Origin: Fidelibacterota bacterium
Lineage (GTDB): Bacteria; Fidelibacterota; Marinisomatia; Marinisomatales; TCS55
DNA: 64,000 nt
Assembly: GCA_014382015.1 (NCBI GenBank)
Contig: JACNKN010000049.1
Location: 62,001-126,000, forward strand
Direction: 5' to 3'
Positions 6,121 through 14,731 of the stretch are shown here, piece by piece (the first letter of the stretch is position 1; each line of letters starts with the position of its first letter). Under the pieces are notes generated by a model. It did no database searches. It was not told where the DNA came from and worked only from the letters and a program-made list of their open reading frames with translations. The position numbers and the translations under genes are program-made.

Positions 6121-8715
6121 TCAATGTGTATGATGCAGTTGAGATTCGATCATGGCCCAGTCATGCGTTAAAATAAATGATGTTTTATGCGCAGGCGCTG
6201 AAGGATCTTTTTTATATTTAAGAAATTTCTTTTGGGCAATTTTAGCGTCTTTTTTGTTCCCCATAGCTTTATAACAAAGTCCTAAATTGAAATACACACC
6301 TGCTTGTTCAGGATCAATATCCAGTGAACGATTAAATAAACGTATTGACGATTGATAATTTCCCGATAAATAATGATTCCTCCCTAATTGGAATAATATT
6401 TTCCGGTCTTTCGGATATGCTGCCAAGACACGCGACAGATAGGTTTCAGCTTCCCCAAAACGCCCCTGCCGTTGTTTGATCATCCCAAGATAGGCCTTTG
6501 CCCGCAAGGAACTGGAATCCACATTTATCGCTTTGTCAATCCAAGCTTCTGCTCTTCCTAAAAATCCTTCATTTAAATTAGCCATAGCTGCATTGATGTA
6601 GGCTTCAGTGTAATCATTTTTAAGATTGATTGCTTCTTGGAATGCATCGATCGATTCAGCATATCTTTCCTGTCTGAATAATCCAATACCATACCGATTC
6701 AACCGTAAATGATCATTGGAATGGTGAATAAATGTTTCAGGGGACGTTGAAAAAACCAATGTGTCGGCACATAAATCCACAATAGGAAATTCTGGCGCAT
6801 CCCTGCCCAAAACCCATTCGGTATACCAACGGTTAAATCGGCGATAACGCACACGGGCTGACAGCGTAATTGGCGGTTTGGTTAATTCAGGTAAATCAAT
6901 TTTATAATGAATCACATCCGATGCCTGAGCCGGTATGGATCGATTAAATAGAATGGTTCTGTCATTCCACAAATCATGTTTCTGAATCCAATTTCCATCT
7001 TCTGTAATAGGAGGAGCAATAAATTGATGGGCAAAAGAATCGACATGTCCACTTTCATCAATTTTTCCACTGGCATAAATTTCTTTACCCTCCCCATCAG
7101 CTACGATGAATTCCAGCCAGGCTTCGTACAAATCAAGAGGACCTGTTGGAAAACTATGTGCAATATTATTGGTAACAGATACATCAATTATGACGGACTT
7201 ATTTAAAATAGATATAGGCATTTTTTCGTGAAGTGGTTTAATCACGCTATTGGATGACCCACTCTGTTTCATTGCAACTATATCTACAATTAATTCATCG
7301 CGCTGAAGCCACTCTTTGGTTTGTGCTAATTGAGAATCATATCCCCGGATAAATGGTATGGCGGTATTTGCAGCAATATACCTGTGAGATTTTACTTTAC
7401 CACCGCTCCCGGAAGGATCTTTGGACTCCACCTCTCTCATATGACAGCCATTACAAGTTTGAACTTCTTCCTGACGGTAAGCCAACACAGATTCACCGGA
7501 AAATCCGCTTTCCTGCCAGGGATCATATTGGTCCTGAAGCCGTAACCATCGATAATCATTGGTCATTTCATCAATCGATTGTTTATGGCACACGGCACAA
7601 TATTCTGATGTGGTGTAAAATGGTTTCATAAAGGTTTGTTTATGATGTTCCGGTTTTAACCGAATCAATAGATAATTGAGAAAAGATGGAATTTCCCCTT
7701 CCCTGTCCCAAAATAAATATCTTTCCGGCGGGTTATACACGTATTTTCCCGTCCCTTCCAAATCTCCTGAATCCTCAATGGAATGGCATACGATACAGGA
7801 AATTCCTTCATCCGGATGGTCGTTACGAATGGTTCCCTTCGAATCCATTTTACCAGACAATAAAGCCAGTGGATCGTGACATCCACCACAATACCGTGTC
7901 GCATCTGCACCTTCAGTTTCCGCCATATATTCAAGAGTATGTTTAAAGTAAATGTTATCCGTAGAAAACCGATGAACCGACTCCGACCATTGTTCATGAA
8001 TATCTGGGTGACAGTTTTCCTGTCCGCAACCATCAGAACCAGCCATTGTATTTTCATTGATAAACTGATTCCCCGGTGTAGTGGTCATACTGGGGGAAAA
8101 GGGATTTGAGCCGAATGGATAGGCATAATCATTTTTTACAATATATGTGGGTTCTTCATGAAGGTAGGTCCAACTTCCAAAAGCGGTTACAGCCAGGAAT
8201 AGGATCAAAAAAACACTACTTTTTAATAACCCAGAACCGGCACCGATCAATCGCCGTCTGACCATATTTCCAGTCGGGATCCATAAATGAAATCCTAAAA
8301 AGGCTAAAAACAAAACACTGACCAATATATGAGCCCAATAAATCAATGATGCCGATCCGGATATGCCGATAAAAATAAGGAGGATGCCACTCAAAAAGGA
8401 AAATAGAACAAATTGACCCGTAAAATGACCCACCTTTGAATCCATTGGTCGCATGAAATTTCTATGGCGGAGCCAATGTCGGATATAAAATAAGCTGATT
8501 AACCCACCCGCAGGAATACCAATTAGGGTATGAAAAAGCACATTAAATTGAACAAAAAATGACCCGGTTTCCCAAAAGAAACTGATGGCTCCAGAAACAA
8601 ATAAAAAAAGAAGTAGTCCCAAACTAACCAGGTATAAAGGTGAATCCCAGGACCGGTTGGCATATAGGGATGTCTGGTTTATCTCCTGATTTATTTTTTG
8701 GTAATATTTCCCCAT
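6121..8715 (-). CDS. Membrane-anchored multiheme cytochrome c with TPR domain
   Basis: 864 aa. About five N-terminal membrane segments (about 28-48, 55-80, 105-122, 125-145, 165-182). A periplasmic haem region follows: CX4CH (C230, C235, H236) and four CxxCH motifs at C276, C317, C373 and C421, similar to cytochrome c554-type domains. Then a beta-rich region, and at least four TPR repeats in the last ~190 residues. Periplasmic electron transfer is the likely role; partner and acceptor unknown. The CX4CH first motif is unusual and may bind haem through a modified ligation or not at all. It lies between the secreted nuclease and the Nudix gene. Confidence 0.85.
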   Translation of the reverse strand: MGKYYQKINQEINQTSLYANRSWDSPLYLVSLGLLLFLFVSGAISFFWETGSFFVQFNVLFHTLIGIPAGGLISLFYIRHWLRHRNFMRPMDSKVGHFTGQFVLFSFLSGILLIFIGISGSASLIYWAHILVSVLFLAFLGFHLWIPTGNMVRRRLIGAGSGLLKSSVFLILFLAVTAFGSWTYLHEEPTYIVKNDYAYPFGSNPFSPSMTTTPGNQFINENTMAGSDGCGQENCHPDIHEQWSESVHRFSTDNIYFKHTLEYMAETEGADATRYCGGCHDPLALLSGKMDSKGTIRNDHPDEGISCIVCHSIEDSGDLEGTGKYVYNPPERYLFWDREGEIPSFLNYLLIRLKPEHHKQTFMKPFYTTSEYCAVCHKQSIDEMTNDYRWLRLQDQYDPWQESGFSGESVLAYRQEEVQTCNGCHMREVESKDPSGSGGKVKSHRYIAANTAIPFIRGYDSQLAQTKEWLQRDELIVDIVAMKQSGSSNSVIKPLHEKMPISILNKSVIIDVSVTNNIAHSFPTGPLDLYEAWLEFIVADGEGKEIYASGKIDESGHVDSFAHQFIAPPITEDGNWIQKHDLWNDRTILFNRSIPAQASDVIHYKIDLPELTKPPITLSARVRYRRFNRWYTEWVLGRDAPEFPIVDLCADTLVFSTSPETFIHHSNDHLRLNRYGIGLFRQERYAESIDAFQEAINLKNDYTEAYINAAMANLNEGFLGRAEAWIDKAINVDSSSLRAKAYLGMIKQRQGRFGEAETYLSRVLAAYPKDRKILFQLGRNHYLSGNYQSSIRLFNRSLDIDPEQAGVYFNLGLCYKAMGNKKDAKIAQKKFLKYKKDPSAPAHKTSFILTHDWAMIESQLHHTH

Positions 8716-8728
8716 TTACAAAATACCA

Positions 8729-10888
8729 CTATTTCAATAAGATCATTTTTTGGGTAAGGATGGTTTCTCCCGCTTCCAATCGTGCAAAATAAATACCTGC
8801 CGGCATGGGTTCACCTTCATCGTTTTTACCATACCAAACCACCTTATTCGAATTAGGGATACCATGAACCAAGGTTGCCACTAACCGGCCATTAATGTCC
8901 AAAATATCCAATTGTAGGTGTGGCAATAATGCGTCCCCTAAAGAAAATTCGATCGTGGTGGACGGATTAAAAGGGTTTGGGTAATTCGTAAGTAATTTAA
9001 ATTTGTCCGGAAGTTCATCTCCTACTGCCGTTACAGGATCATTAAAATCGCCGCTATTTCTTGGCATAAGTTTATAGGTGCCATAAGAATAATGGAGTAC
9101 ACCGGTAATACTGATGAAATGGGTGCCATATTCAGGCTGGGGCCAGTCTCCATCAAACATATAACCATCCATCATTGCAGAACCTGTCCAGTCGGATACG
9201 AACCACTGGCCATTTTCATTTGTACTTTGGGTCACATCCACATTCACCAATCGCACCAACATACCTTCATATTTTTCTACCCACACACGACAGTCACCGG
9301 ATATACTGGCGGCCGTGACAGTAATGGGTTCAACTATATTGTTGCTGGACAAAATTTCCGCAGGGGCCAAATTCTTTATTTCTGTCATACCAAAATATTC
9401 TGAAATATCGCCTTTCAGTTTTACCAAGTCACCCACTGCTGGGGCATTATATCCTTTATTGATATACACAAACATACCCGCCCATTCGGTCCTATATGGA
9501 TCCTGAAAAAAGAAATTAGGATATTCCTGATCAGGACGGACCGCTGTAACCACGCCGGTAACTTCTACATTCTGTCCTTCAAATTCCGAAGGATAGCAAT
9601 TTTCCCCTGTGCCCTGATTCTCCGTGAATTGAATATCGTAAGGAGAATATCCGCCGATGATGGGAACTGTCACATTTACAAAATCTTTTGCCCATTCACC
9701 GTCGTTGTCTGTAACCGTCAGTTGGAATGTGAAAACAGTTGTGCGATTCACTTCCGGAACCACAAAATCAGCTTTTTCAGTTGTGGCATTATTGATATTA
9801 ACGTCCGGTCCCGAGGTCTGTGCCCATACGTAACTCACAATGCTTCCATTAGGATCATAACTTTGAGACCCATCTAATGAAACAGTTTCACCAATAGCAG
9901 AGACAACATCTCCACCGGCATGAGCCACAGGACTGGTGGACGATTTTGTTGTATAAGCAATTTTTGCCACAACCGGATAATGGTCCGATGCCAGATAGAT
10001 AGCTTCAGCGATGCTGTCCGGCACCGCGCTGTTTCCACCGTCAATGAGTGCTTTATCAAAATGATTTCCGTCATTCCCAATCACTGTGTAGGATCCTTCC
10101 ACATACTTCAAATCCGGATCACTTGAAGTAAAGTGTTCCGAAAAAAGAATAAAATCAAACCGATCATCCAATCCACCAGTGGAACCCCCATCTCCTAAAT
10201 GATCTGTCCGTGTGGATTGAGTATATTTAGTTACATGAGCACTTTCTTTCCGCACCCAATGCCCCACCACATCATCCAAATCCACCGTCATGCTGTCCGT
10301 TAATAATTTATAAGCCGGTTCATCCGTTCCATATAAATTGAAATCACCCCCAAATATATAATGATAATTTTGATCCTTTTGTGCCACATATTTATATAGT
10401 TCTTTTGCTTCTTCCCATCGCTGTTCCGATTCACTGGTTCCATCGCTTGCCTTCAGGTGAGCACCAAAAACCGTAAATGGATTTACATTAGAATGGGCAT
10501 TTTTTATGGAAAGTGTATAGCCGGGGATACTCCGAAGCACAGTAGAAATGACCACATCTTCCGATAAATCCAATTTGGATTTTCGATATATCATGCCGGT
10601 TTTCATCCATTGAGAACTGGGAAGCGTCCCTGCTGCGAATGCGGTACTGTCCACATTAAACACATCACTCAATAGTAAATCGATACCGCTTTGGTGTTCC
10701 AACTCTTCAAAAATCACGATATCGGGCTGTGCATAATCCATGACTTTTTTGATGGACAAAACACGCCCCGTTGTATTGCCTGAAAAGTGGAGCACATTAT
10801 AAGTCATAATGGTTAATGTATCCTGGCTGTAGATGCTCGAAGAAAGGATGATAAATATTAAAATTTTCTTTATGCGAAACACGTTCAA
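8729..10888 (-). CDS. Secreted endonuclease/exonuclease/phosphatase with PKD, OB-fold and T9SS sorting tail
   Basis: 719 aa; likely TTG start (GTG two codons on is possible). Signal peptide ends near SIYSQ (22). Residues about 25-315 are an EEP-family nuclease/phosphatase (TIMTYNVLHF, FGAHLKA, FGGDFNLYG, DHYPVVAKI). A PKD domain follows (about 320-410), then an OB-fold region like extracellular nucleases (about 425-620). The end is a FlgD/T9SS-type sorting domain starting YPNPFNPSTTIEF. It probably degrades extracellular DNA or phosphoesters after T9SS export, consistent with SprA and PorV in the same gene run. Confidence 0.85.
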   Translation of the reverse strand: MNVFRIKKILIFIILSSSIYSQDTLTIMTYNVLHFSGNTTGRVLSIKKVMDYAQPDIVIFEELEHQSGIDLLLSDVFNVDSTAFAAGTLPSSQWMKTGMIYRKSKLDLSEDVVISTVLRSIPGYTLSIKNAHSNVNPFTVFGAHLKASDGTSESEQRWEEAKELYKYVAQKDQNYHYIFGGDFNLYGTDEPAYKLLTDSMTVDLDDVVGHWVRKESAHVTKYTQSTRTDHLGDGGSTGGLDDRFDFILFSEHFTSSDPDLKYVEGSYTVIGNDGNHFDKALIDGGNSAVPDSIAEAIYLASDHYPVVAKIAYTTKSSTSPVAHAGGDVVSAIGETVSLDGSQSYDPNGSIVSYVWAQTSGPDVNINNATTEKADFVVPEVNRTTVFTFQLTVTDNDGEWAKDFVNVTVPIIGGYSPYDIQFTENQGTGENCYPSEFEGQNVEVTGVVTAVRPDQEYPNFFFQDPYRTEWAGMFVYINKGYNAPAVGDLVKLKGDISEYFGMTEIKNLAPAEILSSNNIVEPITVTAASISGDCRVWVEKYEGMLVRLVNVDVTQSTNENGQWFVSDWTGSAMMDGYMFDGDWPQPEYGTHFISITGVLHYSYGTYKLMPRNSGDFNDPVTAVGDELPDKFKLLTNYPNPFNPSTTIEFSLGDALLPHLQLDILDINGRLVATLVHGIPNSNKVVWYGKNDEGEPMPAGIYFARLEAGETILTQKMILLK

Positions 10889-10894
10889 AATCTT

Positions 10895-11875
10895 CTAAAA
10901 ATCAATTCCTGAAGAAATTTTACCCACTGTAATCTTCCGATGATTTTTTAATACCGGTTCTCGATATTTATTTAATTGATGATTTTCTTCATCCGTGAGC
11001 AATTCCAACTCATTCAAAAATGCCATAGAAGATGGTTCAAGTGCCCGAATATTTCCATCCAATACTTTAACGACTAGGCCGAGAACAGTACCATCGGACT
11101 TCCGAAACCCGAAACCGCGAATGGCTTCTCCACCCACCTTACACACCGCTTTCCCATTCATGGTTTTAATAAAGTCTGTGTCGAATCTTTCACGTCCTCC
11201 AATCAAGTAAGGATGGTTAGACATGGCATTATATAATAGATCCAACTCAGGATATTTTCCAGATGCCAATTTTTGAAACATACCTGCAATAATGGATAAT
11301 GTTAAAAAGGGTGTAGGTGCGCTGCATCCATCGATAGCTGTAGATAATTTATCCAATCCTGTTAAGTTTTTGATTTGGTCAAAAATCACTTTTTGAACCG
11401 GGTGATCCGGATGGATATAATCGGCGGAATCGACGCCTAAATTTTTGCATAACGAAAGCATCCCTGCGTGTTTCCCGCTGCAATTATTGTGCAGTGGACT
11501 CAATTCAACCCCACTTTTGATGAGCGCATGATGGGAATCAATATCATAAGGCGCATGAATTCCGCAGCAATAATCATCTGGCGTAAAACCCAGTTTTTTC
11601 AGCATAGATTGGGCAGTTTTCTCATGGATTTCCTCTCCATTATGAGATGCGCACATGAGGGCAATTTCATCTTCAGAAAATCCAGCCGCCTCAACGGCAC
11701 CAGCCTTTACTGCAGCAGATGCTTGAAAAGGTTTGCAAGAAGATCGGATACAGGTTAAATAATGGGGATCGCCTGTGGCATACACCACATCCCCTTTTTC
11801 ATCCACCGCAACTCCGTAGGCCACATGGATGCTTTCGATAAAATCCCCCCGCATAACTTTTGATAAAATAGGCAT
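10895..11875 (-). CDS. L-asparaginase II (Rhizobium etli type, PF06089)
   Basis: 326 aa. Family motifs are all present: RSSCKPFQ (S45/K48 catalytic pair), CASHNGE and NNCSGKHAGML, plus the cysteine-rich CCGIHAP segment. This family converts L-asparagine to aspartate and ammonia and is unrelated to the classical threonine-nucleophile asparaginases. No signal peptide, so cytosolic. It is 9 nt after the deacetylase gene and 6 nt before the secreted nuclease gene in the same run. Confidence 0.92.
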   Translation of the reverse strand: MPILSKVMRGDFIESIHVAYGVAVDEKGDVVYATGDPHYLTCIRSSCKPFQASAAVKAGAVEAAGFSEDEIALMCASHNGEEIHEKTAQSMLKKLGFTPDDYCCGIHAPYDIDSHHALIKSGVELSPLHNNCSGKHAGMLSLCKNLGVDSADYIHPDHPVQKVIFDQIKNLTGLDKLSTAIDGCSAPTPFLTLSIIAGMFQKLASGKYPELDLLYNAMSNHPYLIGGRERFDTDFIKTMNGKAVCKVGGEAIRGFGFRKSDGTVLGLVVKVLDGNIRALEPSSMAFLNELELLTDEENHQLNKYREPVLKNHRKITVGKISSGIDF

Positions 11876-11884
11876 TGTTACTTT

Positions 11885-12736
11885 CTAATTAACGATTTGT
11901 GATGCAAACTTAAATTGAAATCCCTCAACCAACAATCCGGGGATTTCTTTTTTGAGAATGTCTAATGTATTGGGCCGTGCATGACCAATGCCCAGCGCTA
12001 TTCCCTGTTTCCTGGCTATTTTAACCAATTTTTTCAGTTGAACTTCAATCTTCTTTTTATCTGAATCATTATCCAAAAAAACATGGCGCCGCATGGTCGG
12101 CACCCCCAAAGACCGCATAATCTTTTCACCCACCGTGGCAGACGATGTACGGCTATCGATAAAATATTTACCCTTTTGTTTCAGAACAGATCCGACCACA
12201 CTCATGACTTTTCCATTGGTCGTTGCTTTGGACCCCTGGTGATTATTCATCCCCACAGCTTCCGGCATTTCCTTCAGGACTTCTCCCATCCGCCATTCAA
12301 TTTCTTCGCTGGTCATTCCAGTTCTGATTTTATAATCCTCTTCGCCAGATTCACGAACGGTCGATTCCATGGGCATATGAATAATGACTTCCTGCCCGGC
12401 AGCTTTGGCTTTTTGAGCAAATTTTCTACTTTGGGAATGGCCCGGAATAATGGCACACGTAATGGGAATCCCCAAGTCTAAAAATCCATCAGAAACTTGA
12501 TCGTTTCGGTATCCAAAGTCATCAATGACCAAAACAATTGTACCGACCCATTCTTTAGGTTCGACCTTAGATTCGGGTTTTGAGACGGTATCTTCTTTCA
12601 CATCTTCTACAGGCGCATAACCACGTGTAGCTAAATCCAGTCTGCGTAATGCTAAATAGTTTGTCAAGAGTAAAAACAAAACAGAGATACTGAGAAAGCC
12701 GATAACTTTTTTATATGCTGCCGGTTTCATGCTCAT
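11885..12736 (-). CDS. YibQ-type divergent polysaccharide deacetylase
   Basis: 283 aa. Start chosen at 12736 because its ATG overlaps the upstream TGA as ATGA. One N-terminal membrane helix (about 9-27) anchors it. The domain has the family signatures VIDDFGYR, AIIPGHSQS, IHMPMEST and MNNHQGSKAT. The family has the NodB-like fold; activity on cell-wall or envelope glycans is expected, but the native substrate is unknown. Cotranscribed with PorV/PorQ-like barrels, so an envelope role is likely. Confidence 0.88.
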   Translation of the reverse strand: MSMKPAAYKKVIGFLSISVLFLLLTNYLALRRLDLATRGYAPVEDVKEDTVSKPESKVEPKEWVGTIVLVIDDFGYRNDQVSDGFLDLGIPITCAIIPGHSQSRKFAQKAKAAGQEVIIHMPMESTVRESGEEDYKIRTGMTSEEIEWRMGEVLKEMPEAVGMNNHQGSKATTNGKVMSVVGSVLKQKGKYFIDSRTSSATVGEKIMRSLGVPTMRRHVFLDNDSDKKKIEVQLKKLVKIARKQGIALGIGHARPNTLDILKKEIPGLLVEGFQFKFASQIVN

Positions 12737-13590
12737 GGCAGTCGAATGGTAATATCCATCATTTGAGGCATACCCAAATGCTGATCGCCCCATTGAAATC
12801 CATACGTCACAGAATAAATTCCAAACTGAATACCGGTACCACCAGAAATGGACTTCACACCTTTTGATGTCATGGCAGTGATCCCAAAAATCAAATTTTT
12901 ATATCGACCATTTCCACCACCGTACATAATGGGTTTCTCGACAAAAATGTTTGATTCCACAGCCCCAAAAAGTACATAATGGTTCTTTTCATAAGACAAT
13001 GAACTGATTACCCGTCGTGGTAACTGAGGTGATTCGGAAACAATGGTTTCCATTTTACCTAAATTGAGAGCAGAAAAATTTATATGAATATTTTCAGACA
13101 CACCCCATTTTAATCCTATATCCAATGCAGTGCCACTGGATTTTTCCTGGTAAATTTGGATATCCACCCGTTTCACGCCCACACCAAATCCCAGGGATCC
13201 TTTACGCCAACTGTACACCCCTCTAATGGAAGATCCATAAGCTGCATAATATGCCAGCGGTTTGGAAGTCGGTTTATTGGGGCGCAATTCAATATCATCC
13301 AACCCCACATATCGAATGTCAATGCCTCCACTGCCATTTTTGATTTGGCCCTTCCATCTGAACCCAAAAGATTGAACACCTGCCAGCCAATTGCCATACG
13401 CCAATCCCAATTCCGGTACTTTATTCAATTGATTCAGAACAGCTGGATTACGCCAAGGAGAATTAAAATAAACCAAATCCCGGGCAGATGGTGGAATCGA
13501 TAAAAATTGGGTGCCTACTGCCCCAACCTGAGAGAAAAAAAGAATAATCACTGATTTGAAAAAAAAATTTATACAATATTTATTGTACAA
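12733..13590 (-). CDS. PorQ/PorV-family outer-membrane barrel with no ATG start
   Basis: 285 aa if it starts at the TTG at 13590; the frame continues further upstream, but only through the palindromic element at 13609-13710. A signal-like segment (FFFKSVIILFFSQVGAVG) precedes FLSIPPSARDLVYFNSPWRNPAVLN, the typical PorQ/PorV N-terminal pattern, followed by alternating barrel strands to TIRLP. Probably a T9SS accessory or cargo-shuttle barrel. A run of nine T sits just after the proposed start, so a frameshift or sequence error near the N-terminus cannot be excluded. Ends in ATGA with the deacetylase gene. Confidence 0.75.
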   Translation of the reverse strand: MYNKYCINFFFKSVIILFFSQVGAVGTQFLSIPPSARDLVYFNSPWRNPAVLNQLNKVPELGLAYGNWLAGVQSFGFRWKGQIKNGSGGIDIRYVGLDDIELRPNKPTSKPLAYYAAYGSSIRGVYSWRKGSLGFGVGVKRVDIQIYQEKSSGTALDIGLKWGVSENIHINFSALNLGKMETIVSESPQLPRRVISSLSYEKNHYVLFGAVESNIFVEKPIMYGGGNGRYKNLIFGITAMTSKGVKSISGGTGIQFGIYSVTYGFQWGDQHLGMPQMMDITIRLP

Positions 13591-13608
13591 ACTTATCTGC
13601 TTTTTGTT

Positions 13609-13710
13609 ATCCCCTTTTAATTCCCCCACGATGGGGGAAACAGAAAGATTTAAATCCCTTTCTTTTAACGCTTCCCCAATGTGGGGAAGATGCCGAAGGC
13701 CGATGGGGAT
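13609..13710. repeat. Palindromic MITE/REP-like element, copy 2
   Basis: 102 bp bounded by ATCCCC and GGGGAT. The first ~28 bp and last ~45 bp closely match 2177-2280, including the CTTCCCC-AATGT-GGGGAAG hairpin and GATGCCGAAGGC tail; the middle differs. It lies between PorV and the PorQ-like gene, 19 bp before the latter's proposed TTG start. Confidence 0.85.
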
Positions 13711-13795
13711 AAAATATAAAGTAGATCTTTTTGATTTGGGGAAAATGTGAAATATCATTTGGTTAACGAATACAATCAAATAGTGTAAAGAATTA

Positions 13796-14731
13796 TTAAA
13801 ATGAAAACGCATAGGTAAATATATGGGCTGTTCCGGCAGGGTTTTCAAATACAAAAGCATAATCCAGTTTTCCATCATTATCTTTCAGCAAGGACCAATC
13901 CACACCTACACCAACGGACATACGTCCGTTACCCAATCCAGCTCGAATAAAATAATGATCGAGATAGGGGTATTCACCCCCAATGCGTAAAGAATACCCT
14001 AGGAATTCATTCCCATTCATCACCATACCACCATCTGCAGCCACATAGATATTTCCATATTGAAATGTGGTCCCCACACGATATAGCGTTGGAAATTGTT
14101 CCACGTAAACTTTACCCCGCTCAAAAATTTTATCTGTTTTCCATTGGTATCGGGAATTCAAATCCTGAACCATAAAAGCCAGGTTGGCCCCTTTTTCTGT
14201 ATGGATAAAAACACCAAAGTCAACGCCCATCCCTTTACCGGCCAAGTCCATGGTGTTCATGGGTAATTGATGTTTCAGAATTTTTATATTTAATCCAGCG
14301 GAAAACCATGGCAGAATTTTCTGAGCAAAGGAAATGATAAATGCATCTTCTGAAGTGGATAAATATTGGGTATGCTCTCCTGCACTGGTTCGGCCATCAA
14401 TTTGATCAGTACCGGCGCTGACCCATGCAACACCCAAACTGGCAGATGGCGGTAATTGTGTGGAAAAATTAGCTGCCATAAATCGACGAGATAAAGGTAA
14501 AAAATGATGACTGAATCCCAGTTGTCGTTTTTGAATAAATACCAAAGAAGCGGGATTATGGTATGCAGCAAATCCTTTATCAATCTCGGCGGTGAAACCA
14601 CTGCCCATAGCCATGGCACGGGCGGACGACCCCATCCGCAAAAACCCACCGGCATAGGACCCTTTGGATCCGGCACTCAACCATGTAATTGCCAATAAAC
14701 CAAAAATGAAATATTGTTTAATCCGATTCAT
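13796..14731 (-). CDS. porV: PorV-family outer-membrane protein (T9SS)
   Basis: 311 aa. ATG at 14731 overlaps the previous stop as TAATG. Signal peptide to about 27 (SKGSYAGG). Then the PorV hallmark FLRMGSSARAMAMGSGFTA and YHNPASL, followed by barrel strands ending Phe (TYAFSF). PorV shuttles T9SS cargo from the translocon to the attachment complex and binds SprA. Its location in the sprA gene run supports that. PorQ-like function is an alternative; the family assignment itself is secure. Confidence 0.88.
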   Translation of the reverse strand: MNRIKQYFIFGLLAITWLSAGSKGSYAGGFLRMGSSARAMAMGSGFTAEIDKGFAAYHNPASLVFIQKRQLGFSHHFLPLSRRFMAANFSTQLPPSASLGVAWVSAGTDQIDGRTSAGEHTQYLSTSEDAFIISFAQKILPWFSAGLNIKILKHQLPMNTMDLAGKGMGVDFGVFIHTEKGANLAFMVQDLNSRYQWKTDKIFERGKVYVEQFPTLYRVGTTFQYGNIYVAADGGMVMNGNEFLGYSLRIGGEYPYLDHYFIRAGLGNGRMSVGVGVDWSLLKDNDGKLDYAFVFENPAGTAHIFTYAFSF

